This document shows positions 32,500-41,473 of a stretch of 64,000 nucleotides of DNA, one piece after another. A program made the translations under genes and the position numbers. The DNA comes from Sphingomonas sp. AR_OL41 (GTDB lineage Bacteria > Pseudomonadota > Alphaproteobacteria > Sphingomonadales > Sphingomonadaceae): assembly GCF_029911635.1 (NCBI RefSeq), contig NZ_JARYTI010000013.1, positions 57,711-121,710 on the forward strand. The letters are read 5' to 3'. The notes beneath the pieces are model-generated. The model was given only the letters and a program-made list of their open reading frames with translations, was not told the origin of the DNA and ran no database searches. How positions within the stretch are numbered: position 1 is the stretch's first letter; each line of letters opens with the position of its first letter.

Positions 32500-35400
32500 T
32501 CACACCGCCGGATGGGGGCCATCGCCGCGATAGCCGATCGTTCCCGGGCGCCCGCCGAGTCGGCCGGCGTCGGGCGCGTGGTCGATCACCGGCTTGCCAT
32601 CGTCGCCCGGGCGATAGGTCAGCAAGCGCCGGCCCAGCTTCGGCCCGATCCAGCGCTCGATCCCCACCGCCAGGCTGAAGCTGGCCGGCACGATCACCAG
32701 CGTCAGCACCGTCGAGAGAATGAGGCCGCCGATCACGGTGATGCCCATCGGGGCACGCCACGATCCGTCACCGCCCAGCGACAGTGCCGTCGGCACCATG
32801 CCCGCGACCATCGCCACCGTCGTCATCACGATCGGCTGCGCGCGCTTGTGACCCGCGTCGATGATCGCGGTGATCGGATCGACACCCTTGCTCATCTCCT
32901 CGAGCGCGAAATCGATCAGCAGGATCGAGTTCTTGGCGACGATGCCAAGCAGCATCAGCAGCCCGATGAACACCGGCATCGAGAGCGGATTGCCCGTCGC
33001 GAGCAGCGCGAGCAGCCCGCCAAGGGGTGCCAGCAGCAGCGAGCCCATGTTGACCAGCGGCGGCAACAAACGGCGATACAGCAGCACCAGCACCGCGAAC
33101 ACGAGGAAGACACCGGAGAGCACCGCGACGACGAAGTTGTTGACCATCTCGGTCTGGAACTTCTGCTGGCCCAGCGTCAGTTGCGATACGCCCGTGGGCA
33201 GGTTCTTCATGATCGGCAGGTTGTTGATCGCGGTCATCGCCGTGCCACTCACGACGCCCGGCGCGCGATCGGCACCAACGGTGATCTGGCGCTGCTGGGA
33301 GACGCGTTCGATCTTCGTTGGGCCGGCCCCGAAGCTTACGTCGGCAACGAGGCTCAGCGGCACCGATCCGCCCGAGCTGGTCTGCACGGGCAGGTTCTGG
33401 ATCGTCGACAGCCGCTGGCGGGCATTCTGGTCAAGCGCGACACGGATCGGGATCTGGCGGTCGCTCAGCGAGAATTTTGCGCTGTTCTGGTCGATGTCGC
33501 CGAGCGTGGCGATGCGGATTGCCGATGACAGCGCCGCCGTCGTCACGCCGAGATTGGCGGCAAGGTCGACATGCGGCTTGATGACGATCTCCGGCCGTTG
33601 CAGGTCGCCGGTGATACGCGGCGCGACCACCGAGCGCAGGTGTGACATCTGTTCCACCAGCGTGATTGCGGTCTGCGTCAGCACCTTGGGGTCGTCCCCT
33701 CCCAGCGTGATCGTCAGGTCGCGGCCGCTGCCGCCCCAGCCATTGCTCGAGCGGAACGACACCCGCGCATCGACGATCTGCGCCAGTTGCGGCGCCAGCG
33801 CGCGCTCGAAGTCGTTACTGCTCTTTTTCTTGTTTTCCTTGAAGATCGCGGTGACGCGACCATTGCCGACAAAGGCACGCGAATAGACCGACGCGACCTC
33901 GGGCTGTTTCTTCAGGAAGCTGGCGACATGCTCCACCACCGCCTCGGTCTGGGCCAGCGTCGTGCCCGGCACCATCTCGATGGTCGCCGTGCTCGAATCC
34001 TGGTCCTGGTCGGGCTGGAAGGTCATCGGCAGGTTCATGATGCAGACGACCGTCAGCGCCAAAGCCGCGACGCTGCCGACGACCGCCGACCAGCGATGCC
34101 GCAGCGTCCAGCGCAGGACAGCCATATAGACGTCCATCAGCCGCCCCTCGCCATGCGCCTGATGGCCTTGCGCCTTGAGGAAATAGGCCGCGAACATCGG
34201 CGTGATCAGCCGCGCAACGGCCAGGCTCATCAGCACGGAGACAACGACGGTCAGTCCGAAATTCTTGAAGAACTGGCCCGAAATGCCGGGCATCAGCCCG
34301 ACCGGCAGGAACACTGCGACGATCGCCATGGTCGTGCCCAGCACCGCGAGCCCGATCTCGTCGGCCGCGTCGATCGCCGCCTGATAGGCGGTCTTGCCCA
34401 TCCGCATGTGTCGTACGATGTTCTCGATCTCGACGATCGCGTCATCGACCAGCACGCCGGCGACGAGGCTCAGTCCGAGCAGGCTGATGCCGTTCAGCGT
34501 GAAACCCATCAGGCTCATGAACCAGAAGGTCGGGATCGCCGAGAGCGGGATGGCCAACGCCGAGATGATCGTCGAGCGCCAGTCGCGCAGGAACAGGAAG
34601 ACCACGATCACCGCGAGGACCGCGCCTTCGACCATCGCCTCCATCGCGGAGTTGTACTGGATCTCGGTATATTTCTCGTCGTTGAAGATCAGCTGGAAAT
34701 GCACCTTGGGGTTGCGCTTCTCCAGCGCCGCCAGCTTGGCCGCCGCGCCGCGAAACACCGTCACGTCGGAGCCGCTCTTGGCGCGCTGGAAGTCGAAGCT
34801 CAGCACTTGCTGGCCGTTCAGCGCCGAGGAGGAGCGCTGTTCGGCATAAAGGTCGCGCACATCGGCGATGTCGCTCAGCTTGACCGTGCGACCGCCTCCG
34901 ACGGAAATCTGTTGCTGGCCCAGGTCATAGGCCGTGCGGGCATTGCCCAGCACCCGCACCGATTGCTCCGACCCGGCGATTTCAGCGCGGCCGCCGGCGG
35001 CGTTGAGATTGATCTGGCGCAGCTGCTGGTTGACCTGGCTCGCGGTGAGCCCTTGTGATTGCAACCGCACCGGATCGAGGATGACGCGGATTTCGCGGCT
35101 GACGCCGCCGTTGCGACCGACCGTCGCCATGCCCGGCACCGACAGCAGCTCCTTGCTGACCGTATTGTCGATATACCAGCTGAGCTGCTCGATCGTCATG
35201 TCGGTGCTGACCGCAGCGTAGCTGGCCAGATCCTGGTTCGAGGTGTTCTCGCGTTCGATTTGCGGCTCGAGAATGCCGTCGGGCAGGTCGCTGCGTACCT
35301 GCTGCACCGCGCTGCGCACATCCTCGACCGCGCGGTCGATCGGCGTGCCGATCGCCAACTGCACGATGGTGAGCGACTGGCCCTCGGTGACCCGCGAATT

Positions 35401-35649
35401 GATCTCATCGATGCCCTGCAGGCTGCGCACTGCCGACTCGATCTTCTGTGTAACCTGCGCTTCGAGCTCGCTCGGCGCCGCCCCGGGCTGGCTGACCGAT
35501 ATCACGACAACCGGAAAATCGATGTCCGGGTTGTTGTTGATCTGCATCGAATTGAAGCTGAAGATGCCCGCAACCGTCAGCATGAAAAACAGGACGAGCG
35601 ACGGAACCGGGTTGCGGATCGACCAGGCCGAGATGTTGCGGAAACCCAT
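32500..35649 (-). CDS. RND efflux permease, HAE1 family
   Basis: A 1049-residue inner-membrane exporter. It starts MGFRNISAWSIRNPVPSLVLFFMLTVAGIFSF, typical of the HAE1 group. TM4 reads AGVLVDDAIVEIENIVRH, with the two proton-relay Asp residues. Porter-domain blocks (VRSDLPDGILEPQIERENTS, VPGTTLAQTEAVVEHVASFL) and the second transmembrane set (MLLGIVAKNSILLIDFALEE) are all present. The adaptor gene precedes it by 4 nt. No outer-membrane factor gene is in the operon, so a shared TolC-like channel is implied. Confidence 0.94.
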   Translation of the reverse strand: MGFRNISAWSIRNPVPSLVLFFMLTVAGIFSFNSMQINNNPDIDFPVVVISVSQPGAAPSELEAQVTQKIESAVRSLQGIDEINSRVTEGQSLTIVQLAIGTPIDRAVEDVRSAVQQVRSDLPDGILEPQIERENTSNQDLASYAAVSTDMTIEQLSWYIDNTVSKELLSVPGMATVGRNGGVSREIRVILDPVRLQSQGLTASQVNQQLRQINLNAAGGRAEIAGSEQSVRVLGNARTAYDLGQQQISVGGGRTVKLSDIADVRDLYAEQRSSSALNGQQVLSFDFQRAKSGSDVTVFRGAAAKLAALEKRNPKVHFQLIFNDEKYTEIQYNSAMEAMVEGAVLAVIVVFLFLRDWRSTIISALAIPLSAIPTFWFMSLMGFTLNGISLLGLSLVAGVLVDDAIVEIENIVRHMRMGKTAYQAAIDAADEIGLAVLGTTMAIVAVFLPVGLMPGISGQFFKNFGLTVVVSVLMSLAVARLITPMFAAYFLKAQGHQAHGEGRLMDVYMAVLRWTLRHRWSAVVGSVAALALTVVCIMNLPMTFQPDQDQDSSTATIEMVPGTTLAQTEAVVEHVASFLKKQPEVASVYSRAFVGNGRVTAIFKENKKKSSNDFERALAPQLAQIVDARVSFRSSNGWGGSGRDLTITLGGDDPKVLTQTAITLVEQMSHLRSVVAPRITGDLQRPEIVIKPHVDLAANLGVTTAALSSAIRIATLGDIDQNSAKFSLSDRQIPIRVALDQNARQRLSTIQNLPVQTSSGGSVPLSLVADVSFGAGPTKIERVSQQRQITVGADRAPGVVSGTAMTAINNLPIMKNLPTGVSQLTLGQQKFQTEMVNNFVVAVLSGVFLVFAVLVLLYRRLLPPLVNMGSLLLAPLGGLLALLATGNPLSMPVFIGLLMLLGIVAKNSILLIDFALEEMSKGVDPITAIIDAGHKRAQPIVMTTVAMVAGMVPTALSLGGDGSWRAPMGITVIGGLILSTVLTLVIVPASFSLAVGIERWIGPKLGRRLLTYRPGDDGKPVIDHAPDAGRLGGRPGTIGYRGDGPHPAV

Positions 35650-35653
35650 GACG

Positions 35654-36820
35654 TCAGCTCCCGGTCTTGGACAGGATCGGCTTCACCTTCTGGCCCGGAT
35701 TGAGGAACGCGCCAGCCGACAGCACGACGCGCTCGTTGCCGACCAGACCCGAGGCGATCGAGACGCCGCTGTCGGAAACTTCCCCGATCGTCACGGCGCG
35801 CCGCACGACCTTGTCGTCGGCTCCGACGACATAGACGAAATTGCCCTTTTCATCGCTCTGGATCGCCGAGTTGGGCAGCTGCGGCGAATCGCTCGTGCCG
35901 CTGCGGATCGACACTGCGGCGAAACCGCCCGGCCGCAGCGCCTGGTCGTAGGACAGCGCGATCTTGGCGATGCCCTGGCGGCTCTGCGGATCGATGACCG
36001 GCGAGACCTGCCAGATATGTCCGGCGAAATTCCTGTCGCTGCCCACGGGGGTGACATCGGCGCTGTCGCCAACCTTGAGCGTCGCGATATCGGCTTCACT
36101 GAGCTGCGCGCGCAGTTCGAGTTGGCCGCCCTTGGCGATGCGGAACAGCATGCCCGAGCCGGCACTGACAATCTGCCCCGGCTCGACCGAACGGAGCAGC
36201 ACCAGGCCGGCGGCCGGTGCACGAATGTCGAGGCGACCGTTGGAGGCGCGCTGCTGGCCGAGCGTCGCCTGCGCGACGCGGACGCGGGCATTGGCGGCAT
36301 CGCGCGTCGCCGCCTTGGTCTCGAGATCGGCGCGCGAGATGAACCCCTTGTCGACCAGCGACTGGGCGCGATCGAGATTGGACTGGGCGATCTTCGCGTC
36401 GGCCTGGGCGACCGCGACCTGCGCGGCAAGCGATGCGGCGGTCTGGCTCTGCACCGACCGGTCGACCGTGGCGAGGACCTGACCCGCCTCTACCCACTGC
36501 CCCGGCTGGACCAGCACCTGGGTGACGCGGCCACCCTCGCCGGCAACGCCGACCGGCATGTCGACCTGGGCGGCCAGCGAACCCGTCGCCGAGATCACCC
36601 GCGCGACCGCCTGCCGACCCGGCGACGCGACGCTCACGGTGGGCAGCTGCTCGACCGGCTTGGCTTGTTCGGGCTTCTTGTGAAACACGAAGAAGGCGAC
36701 GATCAACGCGAGCGCCACCGCTACCACGATGCCGATGATCAGGCCACGCCGGGACCGCTCGGTGCCGTCCGGCAAGGCGCGTTGATCGTCCTTGCTCCAC
36801 GCCGGCGTATCATAGTTCAT
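35654..36820 (-). CDS. RND periplasmic adaptor (membrane fusion protein)
   Basis: A 388-residue protein. A membrane anchor near residues 25-45 (GLIIGIVVAVALALIVAFFVF) is followed by the split lipoyl domain (PVGVAGEGGRVTQVLVQPGQWVEAGQVLATVD and IRAPAAGLVLLRSVEPGQIVSAG) around an alpha-helical hairpin. Beta-barrel and membrane-proximal domains follow (VYVVGADDKVVRRAVTIG, LSAGAFLNPGQKVKPIL). ATG 36820 gives MNYDTPAWSKDD; an upstream extension to 36859 is not conserved-looking. First gene of the two-gene efflux operon. Confidence 0.92.
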   Translation of the reverse strand: MNYDTPAWSKDDQRALPDGTERSRRGLIIGIVVAVALALIVAFFVFHKKPEQAKPVEQLPTVSVASPGRQAVARVISATGSLAAQVDMPVGVAGEGGRVTQVLVQPGQWVEAGQVLATVDRSVQSQTAASLAAQVAVAQADAKIAQSNLDRAQSLVDKGFISRADLETKAATRDAANARVRVAQATLGQQRASNGRLDIRAPAAGLVLLRSVEPGQIVSAGSGMLFRIAKGGQLELRAQLSEADIATLKVGDSADVTPVGSDRNFAGHIWQVSPVIDPQSRQGIAKIALSYDQALRPGGFAAVSIRSGTSDSPQLPNSAIQSDEKGNFVYVVGADDKVVRRAVTIGEVSDSGVSIASGLVGNERVVLSAGAFLNPGQKVKPILSKTGS

Positions 36821-37053
36821 GTGCGTCACTTTCCCCGTCGCGGCCGTCCGCCGCAGCATCTCATCATAGCTGTATTAGCTGAATATAGCACCGACCTCAA
36901 GAGGGTCATGGCTCTACATCTCGCCTTGGCGTCTTTTGTCCGATTTCGCAAGGATGGCGGCGGGTTTCGCACCGCAATGGGTTGCAATTGTTGCGCGACC
37001 GCGCGAGGTTCGCGCGCCGGCCACAGGGGGGCGGGCGACACTGGAGTGGCGCG
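36821..37053. other. intergenic region with likely adaptor-operon promoter
   Basis: 233 nt between divergent genes. The stretch near 36865-36900 is AT-rich (GTATTAGCTGAATATAGCACC) and probably holds the minus-strand promoter of the efflux operon. No gene is seen. Confidence 0.35.
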
Positions 37054-37320
37054 ATGCTGACGCACAACACCTTCCTCGGTTGGATCCTGATCGGCTTGGT
37101 CGCCGGGATCCTCGGCAAGATCATCATGCCCGGCAAGGATCCGGGCGGGATCATCGTTACGATCCTCATCGGCATCGCGGGCGCGCTGCTCGCCGGTTAT
37201 GTCTCGCCTTATCTCGGTGTTCATGTCGAGGGCGGCTGGCAGAGCTATGGTGCGGCGACCGCAGGGGCGGTGGTGCTATTGGCGCTCTACCGTCTCGTGA
37301 CCTCGCGCCGCGTTCGCTAG
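37054..37320 (+). CDS. GlsB/YeaQ/YmgE family small membrane protein
   Basis: An 88-residue protein with three predicted membrane helices. The family pattern is clear: WILIGLVAGILGKIIMPGKDPGGIIVTILIGIAGALLAGYV. Members are associated with general stress responses; the biochemical role is unknown. ATG 37054 starts at the first conserved residue (MLTHNTFLGWI). A paralogue lies at 38302-38562 on the other strand. Confidence 0.88.
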   Translation: MLTHNTFLGWILIGLVAGILGKIIMPGKDPGGIIVTILIGIAGALLAGYVSPYLGVHVEGGWQSYGAATAGAVVLLALYRLVTSRRVR

Positions 37321-37519
37321 CGCTTGACGACATTTCTTGCGCGTTCCCAGGGTTCACGCACGTCATTGATGCAATGCTTGATGGTGGATCGCGCGGGGCA
37401 GCCGCGCGGTCCGCTCTCGCAAGAGTGCCAAGCTTGTGCGTCATGGCGCTGCGTCGTTCATCGCCGGTTCGCCTGCGACCTGCCAGGACGGCCGGACCAA
37501 AGGAAGCCGGGAGAATGAA

Positions 37520-38242
37520 ATGCGCAAGATGATGATGCTGATGGCACTGGCCTTCGTGCCGTTGGCCGGGCCGGCTCTGGCGCAGGTGCCGATGATGTCG
37601 CCAATCCTGCCCGACGGAACATTGCTGGACATTACCGCGGAAGGAAAGACGACGCGGGTACCCGACGTGGCAACGATCCGTTCGGGTGTCGTTACGCAGG
37701 GTGCGACCGCCGCCGCCGCACTGGCCGACAACGCCGCACGCATGGCGCGCGTGCTCGCGGCGATCAAGCGCGCCGGGGTTCAACCGCGTGACGTGCAGAC
37801 CGCCAACGTCTCGCTCAGTCCGCAATATCGCTACGCCGATGGCAAGCCACCCGAGGTGACCGGATATCAGGCGAGCAATACGGTTTCGATCCGTTTTCGC
37901 GACATCGCGCGGTCCGGCGCGATCCTCGATGCGCTGGTCGGCGAGGGCGCCAATCAGATCGATGGCCCCAATTTGTCGATCGACAAACCCGAGGCCGCGC
38001 TCGACGAGGCGCGCAACGATGCAGTGAAGCAGGCGCGTGCGCGCGCCGAGCTCTATGCCCGTGCCGCCGGCCTCAGCGTGGCGCGGATCGTATCGATCTC
38101 GGAAGCGGGCCAGAATGACGGCGGTTCGCCACCCCCGCGCGTCTTTGCGATGGCAGCGCGCGACAAGGTTGCAACAACCGAGGTTGCGGCGGGTGAAGCC
38201 GACATAATCGTTACCCTGTCGGTGCGCTTTCTGCTGAAATAA
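37520..38242 (+). CDS. SIMPL domain (DUF541) periplasmic protein
   Basis: A 240-residue exported protein. The signal peptide (MMMLMALAFVPLAGPALAQ) precedes the SIMPL domain (LLDITAEGKTTRVPDVATIRSGVVTQG, then RDVQTANVSLSPQYRYADGKPPEVTGYQASNTVSIRF, then VKQARARAELYARAAGLSVARIVSISEAG). Relatives include E. coli YggE, linked to lower oxidative damage, and a mammalian signalling partner. ATG 37520 directly precedes the signal peptide. A strong hairpin follows the stop. Confidence 0.9.
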   Translation: MRKMMMLMALAFVPLAGPALAQVPMMSPILPDGTLLDITAEGKTTRVPDVATIRSGVVTQGATAAAALADNAARMARVLAAIKRAGVQPRDVQTANVSLSPQYRYADGKPPEVTGYQASNTVSIRFRDIARSGAILDALVGEGANQIDGPNLSIDKPEAALDEARNDAVKQARARAELYARAAGLSVARIVSISEAGQNDGGSPPPRVFAMAARDKVATTEVAAGEADIIVTLSVRFLLK

Positions 38243-38245
38243 TGA

Positions 38246-38283
38246 GAAATGGGGCCGCCCGGTCGTCCGGACGGCCCCATTTC
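38246..38283. terminator. bidirectional terminator hairpin
   Basis: GAAATGGGGCCG and CGGCCCCATTTC, extended inward by CCGG/CCGG around a TCGT loop, form a 16-bp stem with one mismatch. It starts 4 nt after the SIMPL stop and ends 18 nt from the stop of the convergent GlsB-like gene. The A/T pairs at its base serve as the U-tract side in both directions. Confidence 0.75.
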
Positions 38284-38301
38284 CGAAGCGCTACTGGTGG
38301 T

Positions 38302-38562
38302 TCAGCGAACCGTGCCGCGGCGCACCAGATTGACGACCGCGAGCAGGATGATCGCGCCGACCAATGAATAGACGAACGTCATCACAGTGATGGCTTCGTT
38401 GATTCCGGCGCCGAAAATGAACGACGCAATTACCGCGCCGACAATCCCGACCACGATATTGAGCACGATGCCCTGCTGACCATCGGTGCGCATGACCATG
38501 CTCGCCAGCCAGCCGCAAACGCCGCCGACCACAAGCCATACGATAAGACCGGTGAGACCCAT
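38302..38562 (-). CDS. GlsB/YeaQ/YmgE family small membrane protein
   Basis: An 86-residue membrane protein with the family pattern LIVWLVVGGVCGWLASMVMRTDGQQGIVLNIVVGIVGAVIASFIFGAG. A terminal helix follows (FVYSLVGAIILLAVVNLVRR). The start ATG at 38562 has GGAAGAAA directly upstream; the longer frame to 38694 lacks similarity. It is convergent with the SIMPL gene and shares its terminator. It is closer to the classical YeaQ sequence than the paralogue at 37054. Confidence 0.9.
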   Translation of the reverse strand: MGLTGLIVWLVVGGVCGWLASMVMRTDGQQGIVLNIVVGIVGAVIASFIFGAGINEAITVMTFVYSLVGAIILLAVVNLVRRGTVR

Positions 38563-38775
38563 TTTCTTCCCTCCATTGCCTACCCGTCGCAGCGGGTACG
38601 CAAGGGAAGACTCGTAACGGGCGCAAAAGGTTCCTTTGGGGAGGGAGCCCGGCCAGCGCTTCACCGGTGCTCCTGTTGATTGCGTTACCCGCAAACGTCA
38701 TCGGGCCGGCGCACTTCGCGGTGCGTCGGCCCGATCCGAACATGCCTTGACGATGCCGCCGGCGCGGCGCCGATC

Positions 38776-39075
38776 TCAGTATTTTTGCTGGCGATCGTAC
38801 AGCGAGCGATAATGTTGGATCCGCGTCACGCGCAACCCGGGCATGCCCGAACGATCGATCGCACGCTGCCAGCCGGCGAACTCCTCGACCGTGAGGTTGT
38901 ACCGGTCGCATACCTCGTCGACCGACAATAGCCCGCCATTGACCGCCGCGACGACCTCGGCCTTGCGGCGGACCACCCAGCGCGTCGTTTCCGGCGGGGG
39001 CAACGTATCGAGCGTCAGCGGCTCCCCGAGCGGGCCAATCACTTTTGCGGGTCGAATCTTCTGGTTCTCGATCAT
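38776..39075 (-). CDS. sciP: SciP-like CtrA inhibitor (DUF1153)
   Basis: A 99-residue helix-turn-helix protein. It matches SciP of Caulobacter closely: VIGPLGEPLTLDTLPPPETTRWVVRRKAEVVAAVNGGLLSVDEVCDRYNLTVEEFAGWQRAIDRSGMPGLRVTRIQHYR. SciP binds the cell-cycle regulator CtrA and blocks its activation of promoters in early cell cycle. ATG 39075 gives MIENQKIRPAK; the frame extends upstream without conservation. The protein is restricted to alphaproteobacteria and supports the lineage call. Confidence 0.92.
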   Translation of the reverse strand: MIENQKIRPAKVIGPLGEPLTLDTLPPPETTRWVVRRKAEVVAAVNGGLLSVDEVCDRYNLTVEEFAGWQRAIDRSGMPGLRVTRIQHYRSLYDRQQKY

Positions 39076-39175
39076 TCTCAACCTCGATCGGGGCGGGGGG
39101 CCCCCTCTCATTCCTGTAACGTCCAATACGGCGCGGACTTGAACGCCGGCTAAAGCGGCGCGGTAAACAGCAGGT

Positions 39176-39400
39176 TCATTCCTGTTTCCACAATGTTAGG
39201 AGTTGTGCCATTGCGAGATTGAAAGCGCCGTGCGGCGGCGCGAACCAGGGTGTCGCGGCTGCGGGGGTAAGACGCGCGTGGTACATCGCCGTCGGGCTCG
39301 CCGCCTGGCGCGCCACGACCCCGACCAGCATCACCGCCAGATCCGGCGGCAGCGCGGTGACCCGCGCGTCGGGTTCGAAACGGTGAAAACTCAGATCCAC
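39176..39400 (-). CDS. small hypothetical protein (74 aa)
   Basis: Not recognised. The 74-residue frame begins MDLSFHRFEPDARVTALPPDLAVMLVGVVA and has no membrane segment or motif. It fills an otherwise empty 450-nt gap between sciP and mnmA. Its codon use looks like the host, but other frames across the region are also open, so it may not be real. Confidence 0.35.
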   Translation of the reverse strand: MDLSFHRFEPDARVTALPPDLAVMLVGVVARQAASPTAMYHARLTPAAATPWFAPPHGAFNLAMAQLLTLWKQE

Positions 39401-39529
39401 ATGCGCCCTTCCGAAGCGTCAGAGACTCGATCAAGCGCCCCGTGTAGCGAGACGTGATGAAGGCCCGGTAAAGCTCGTTGAAATGGCTTGGTAACGCGGG
39501 TAAATTTTACTCTTGGCGCGGCAGCCGCT

Positions 39530-40657
39530 ATGGGCGCGCCGATTATGGACTCGGCCGATTTCCAGTTTGGTGAGGCGCTTGCGGGCAAGCGCATCGTCGT
39601 CGCCATGTCGGGCGGCGTCGACAGTTCGGTCGTCGCGGCGCTCGCCGCGCGCTCGGGCGCGGAGACGATCGGCATTACGCTTCAGCTCTACGATCATGGT
39701 GAGGCGGTCGGCCGCGCCGGCTCGTGCTGCGCCGGGCGCGACATCCGTGATGCCCGCGCCGTGTGCGACCGGCTCGGCATCGCGCATTATGTCTTCGATC
39801 ATGAAAGCAGCTTTCGCGATCAGGTGATCGACGATTTTGCGGATGAATATGTTGCCGGGCGCACGCCGATCCCGTGCATCCGCTGCAATATGGGGCCGAA
39901 ATTCACCGACCTGTTCGGCATGGCGCGCGATCTGGGCGCCGATGCGCTGGCGACCGGCCACTATGTTCGCCGCGTGATGGGTCGCGACGGCGCCGAATTG
40001 CACCGCGCCGCCGATCCGGCGCGCGACCAAAGCTATTTCCTGTTCGCCACGACCCAGGCGCAGCTCGACTATCTGCGTTTCCCGCTTGGCGACCTGCCCA
40101 AGCCGCGCGTTCGCGAGCTCGCAGCCGAGCTAGGTCTCGGCGTCGCGGGCAAGCCCGACAGCCAGGATATCTGCTTCGTTCCCGACGGCGATTATGCTTC
40201 GCTGGTGAGGAAGCTTCGCCCCGAGGCGGATATCGGCGGCGAGATCGTCGATGAGGCTGGCCGCGTGCTCGGCCTGCATCGCGGGTTGATCCACTTTACC
40301 GTCGGCCAGCGCCGCGGCCTCGAGATCGGCGGCACGCCCGAACCGCTTTACGTCATCCGGCTCGAACCGGCGACGCGCCGCGTCGTGGTCGGCCCGCGCA
40401 GCGCACTCGCCGTCGGCGCGGCGCATTTGTCAGGGATCAACTGGATCGGCGGCGATCATGTCAGCACGCTGACCGCCAAGGTCCGCTCGCTCGCCAGGCC
40501 CGTCGCGGCCCGTCGCGTCGGCGACAGCATTTTGTTCGATGCGCCAGAATATGGCGTCGCCCCCGGCCAGGCGGCGGTACTCTATGCTGGCGACCGCGTT
40601 CTCGGCGGTGGGTGGATCGAGGGCACGGAGCGTTGGGCGATGGCCGACGCTGCCTGA
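39530..40657 (+). CDS. mnmA: tRNA-specific 2-thiouridylase MnmA
   Basis: A 375-residue cytosolic enzyme that makes 2-thiouridine at U34 of tRNA(Lys), tRNA(Glu) and tRNA(Gln) with sulfur from the IscS relay. The PP-loop SGGVDSS binds ATP. The catalytic cysteines are in [11 protein letters not shown] and DSQDICFV. The C-terminal OB/barrel domain starts near residue 290 ([17 protein letters not shown]). ATG 39530 or 39545 (MDSADFQF) are both plausible; an earlier in-frame extension to 39488 is not family-like. Confidence 0.95.
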   Translation: MGAPIMDSADFQFGEALAGKRIVVAMSGGVDSSVVAALAARSGAETIGITLQLYDHGEAVGRAGSCCAGRDIRDARAVCDRLGIAHYVFDHESSFRDQVIDDFADEYVAGRTPIPCIRCNMGPKFTDLFGMARDLGADALATGHYVRRVMGRDGAELHRAADPARDQSYFLFATTQAQLDYLRFPLGDLPKPRVRELAAELGLGVAGKPDSQDICFVPDGDYASLVRKLRPEADIGGEIVDEAGRVLGLHRGLIHFTVGQRRGLEIGGTPEPLYVIRLEPATRRVVVGPRSALAVGAAHLSGINWIGGDHVSTLTAKVRSLARPVAARRVGDSILFDAPEYGVAPGQAAVLYAGDRVLGGGWIEGTERWAMADAA

Positions 40658-40660
40658 GCG

Positions 40661-41473
40661 TTACAGGAAGAACGTTCCTTCGATCACCGTGACGCAGCGC
40701 CCGCCGAGCACGACGCGGTCGCCATCGAGCCGGCACGTCAAATATCCGCCCCGCTCGCTCGCCTGGTAAGCGGTGAAGCGGTCGCGGCCGAGCCGCTTCG
40801 CCCAATAGGGCACCATCACCGCATGCGCCGATCCGGTCACCGGATCCTCGTCGATTCCGGCGCCGGGCGCGAACGCGCGGCTGATGACATCGGTACCTTC
40901 GCCGGGCGCGGTGACGATCGTCAACACGTCGCCTTGTGCGGCAAGCTTGCGGAAATCGGGCGCGAGCGCGCGGATCGCTGCCGCATCTTCGAGCACGACC
41001 AGGGCGTAGCGGTGTGGATGCCACAGCGTCTCGACCGCCGACGACAGGCCAAGCCCGGCAACGATTTCGGGCAGCTGCTTAGGGCTTGGCGCCCATGCCG
41101 GCAGCGCGAGTTCGTAGTCGTCGCCGGCGCGCGCGACCGACAATATGCCTGCCTTGCGCGTGAGGAAGCGGACGCTGTCGCGCGCCGGGTCGGACGACAG
41201 CACGAAATGTCCGCTCGCCAGCGTCGCATGGCCGCACAGCACCACTTCGGATGTCGGCGTGAACCAGCGCAGTTCGAAGTCCGGCCCTTCGCCGCCATCG
41301 TCGTCGCTCGCCGCTATGGGTACGAGGAAGGCGGTCTCGCTGACATTATTCTCGGCGGCGATCTTCTGCAGCACGTCGTCGGGCAGCCAGGCGGCGAGCG
41401 GCATCACCGCCGCCGGGTTGCCCGTAAAGGGCGCGGCGGCAAAGGCGTCGATCTGGGCGAAGGGAATTCTCAT
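40661..41473 (-). CDS. PhzF family isomerase
   Basis: A 270-residue enzyme with the two-domain DAP-epimerase-like fold. The family start is exact (IPFAQIDAFAAAPFTGNPAAVMPL), the catalytic Glu is in NNVSETAFLV, and the second half carries DPVTGSAHAVMVPYWAKRLG. PhzF proteins isomerise small metabolites; the substrate here is unknown. The start overlaps the stop of the upstream CDF transporter gene by 4 nt. Last gene of a pdxH-CDF-phzF operon. Confidence 0.9.
   Translation of the reverse strand: MRIPFAQIDAFAAAPFTGNPAAVMPLAAWLPDDVLQKIAAENNVSETAFLVPIAASDDDGGEGPDFELRWFTPTSEVVLCGHATLASGHFVLSSDPARDSVRFLTRKAGILSVARAGDDYELALPAWAPSPKQLPEIVAGLGLSSAVETLWHPHRYALVVLEDAAAIRALAPDFRKLAAQGDVLTIVTAPGEGTDVISRAFAPGAGIDEDPVTGSAHAVMVPYWAKRLGRDRFTAYQASERGGYLTCRLDGDRVVLGGRCVTVIEGTFFL

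Noticed and set aside
33787..36700. Long plus-strand frames opposite the second RND operon
   Set aside because: Low-complexity Arg/Asp/His-rich translations mirror the minus-strand pump and adaptor, both of which are full length with family motifs.
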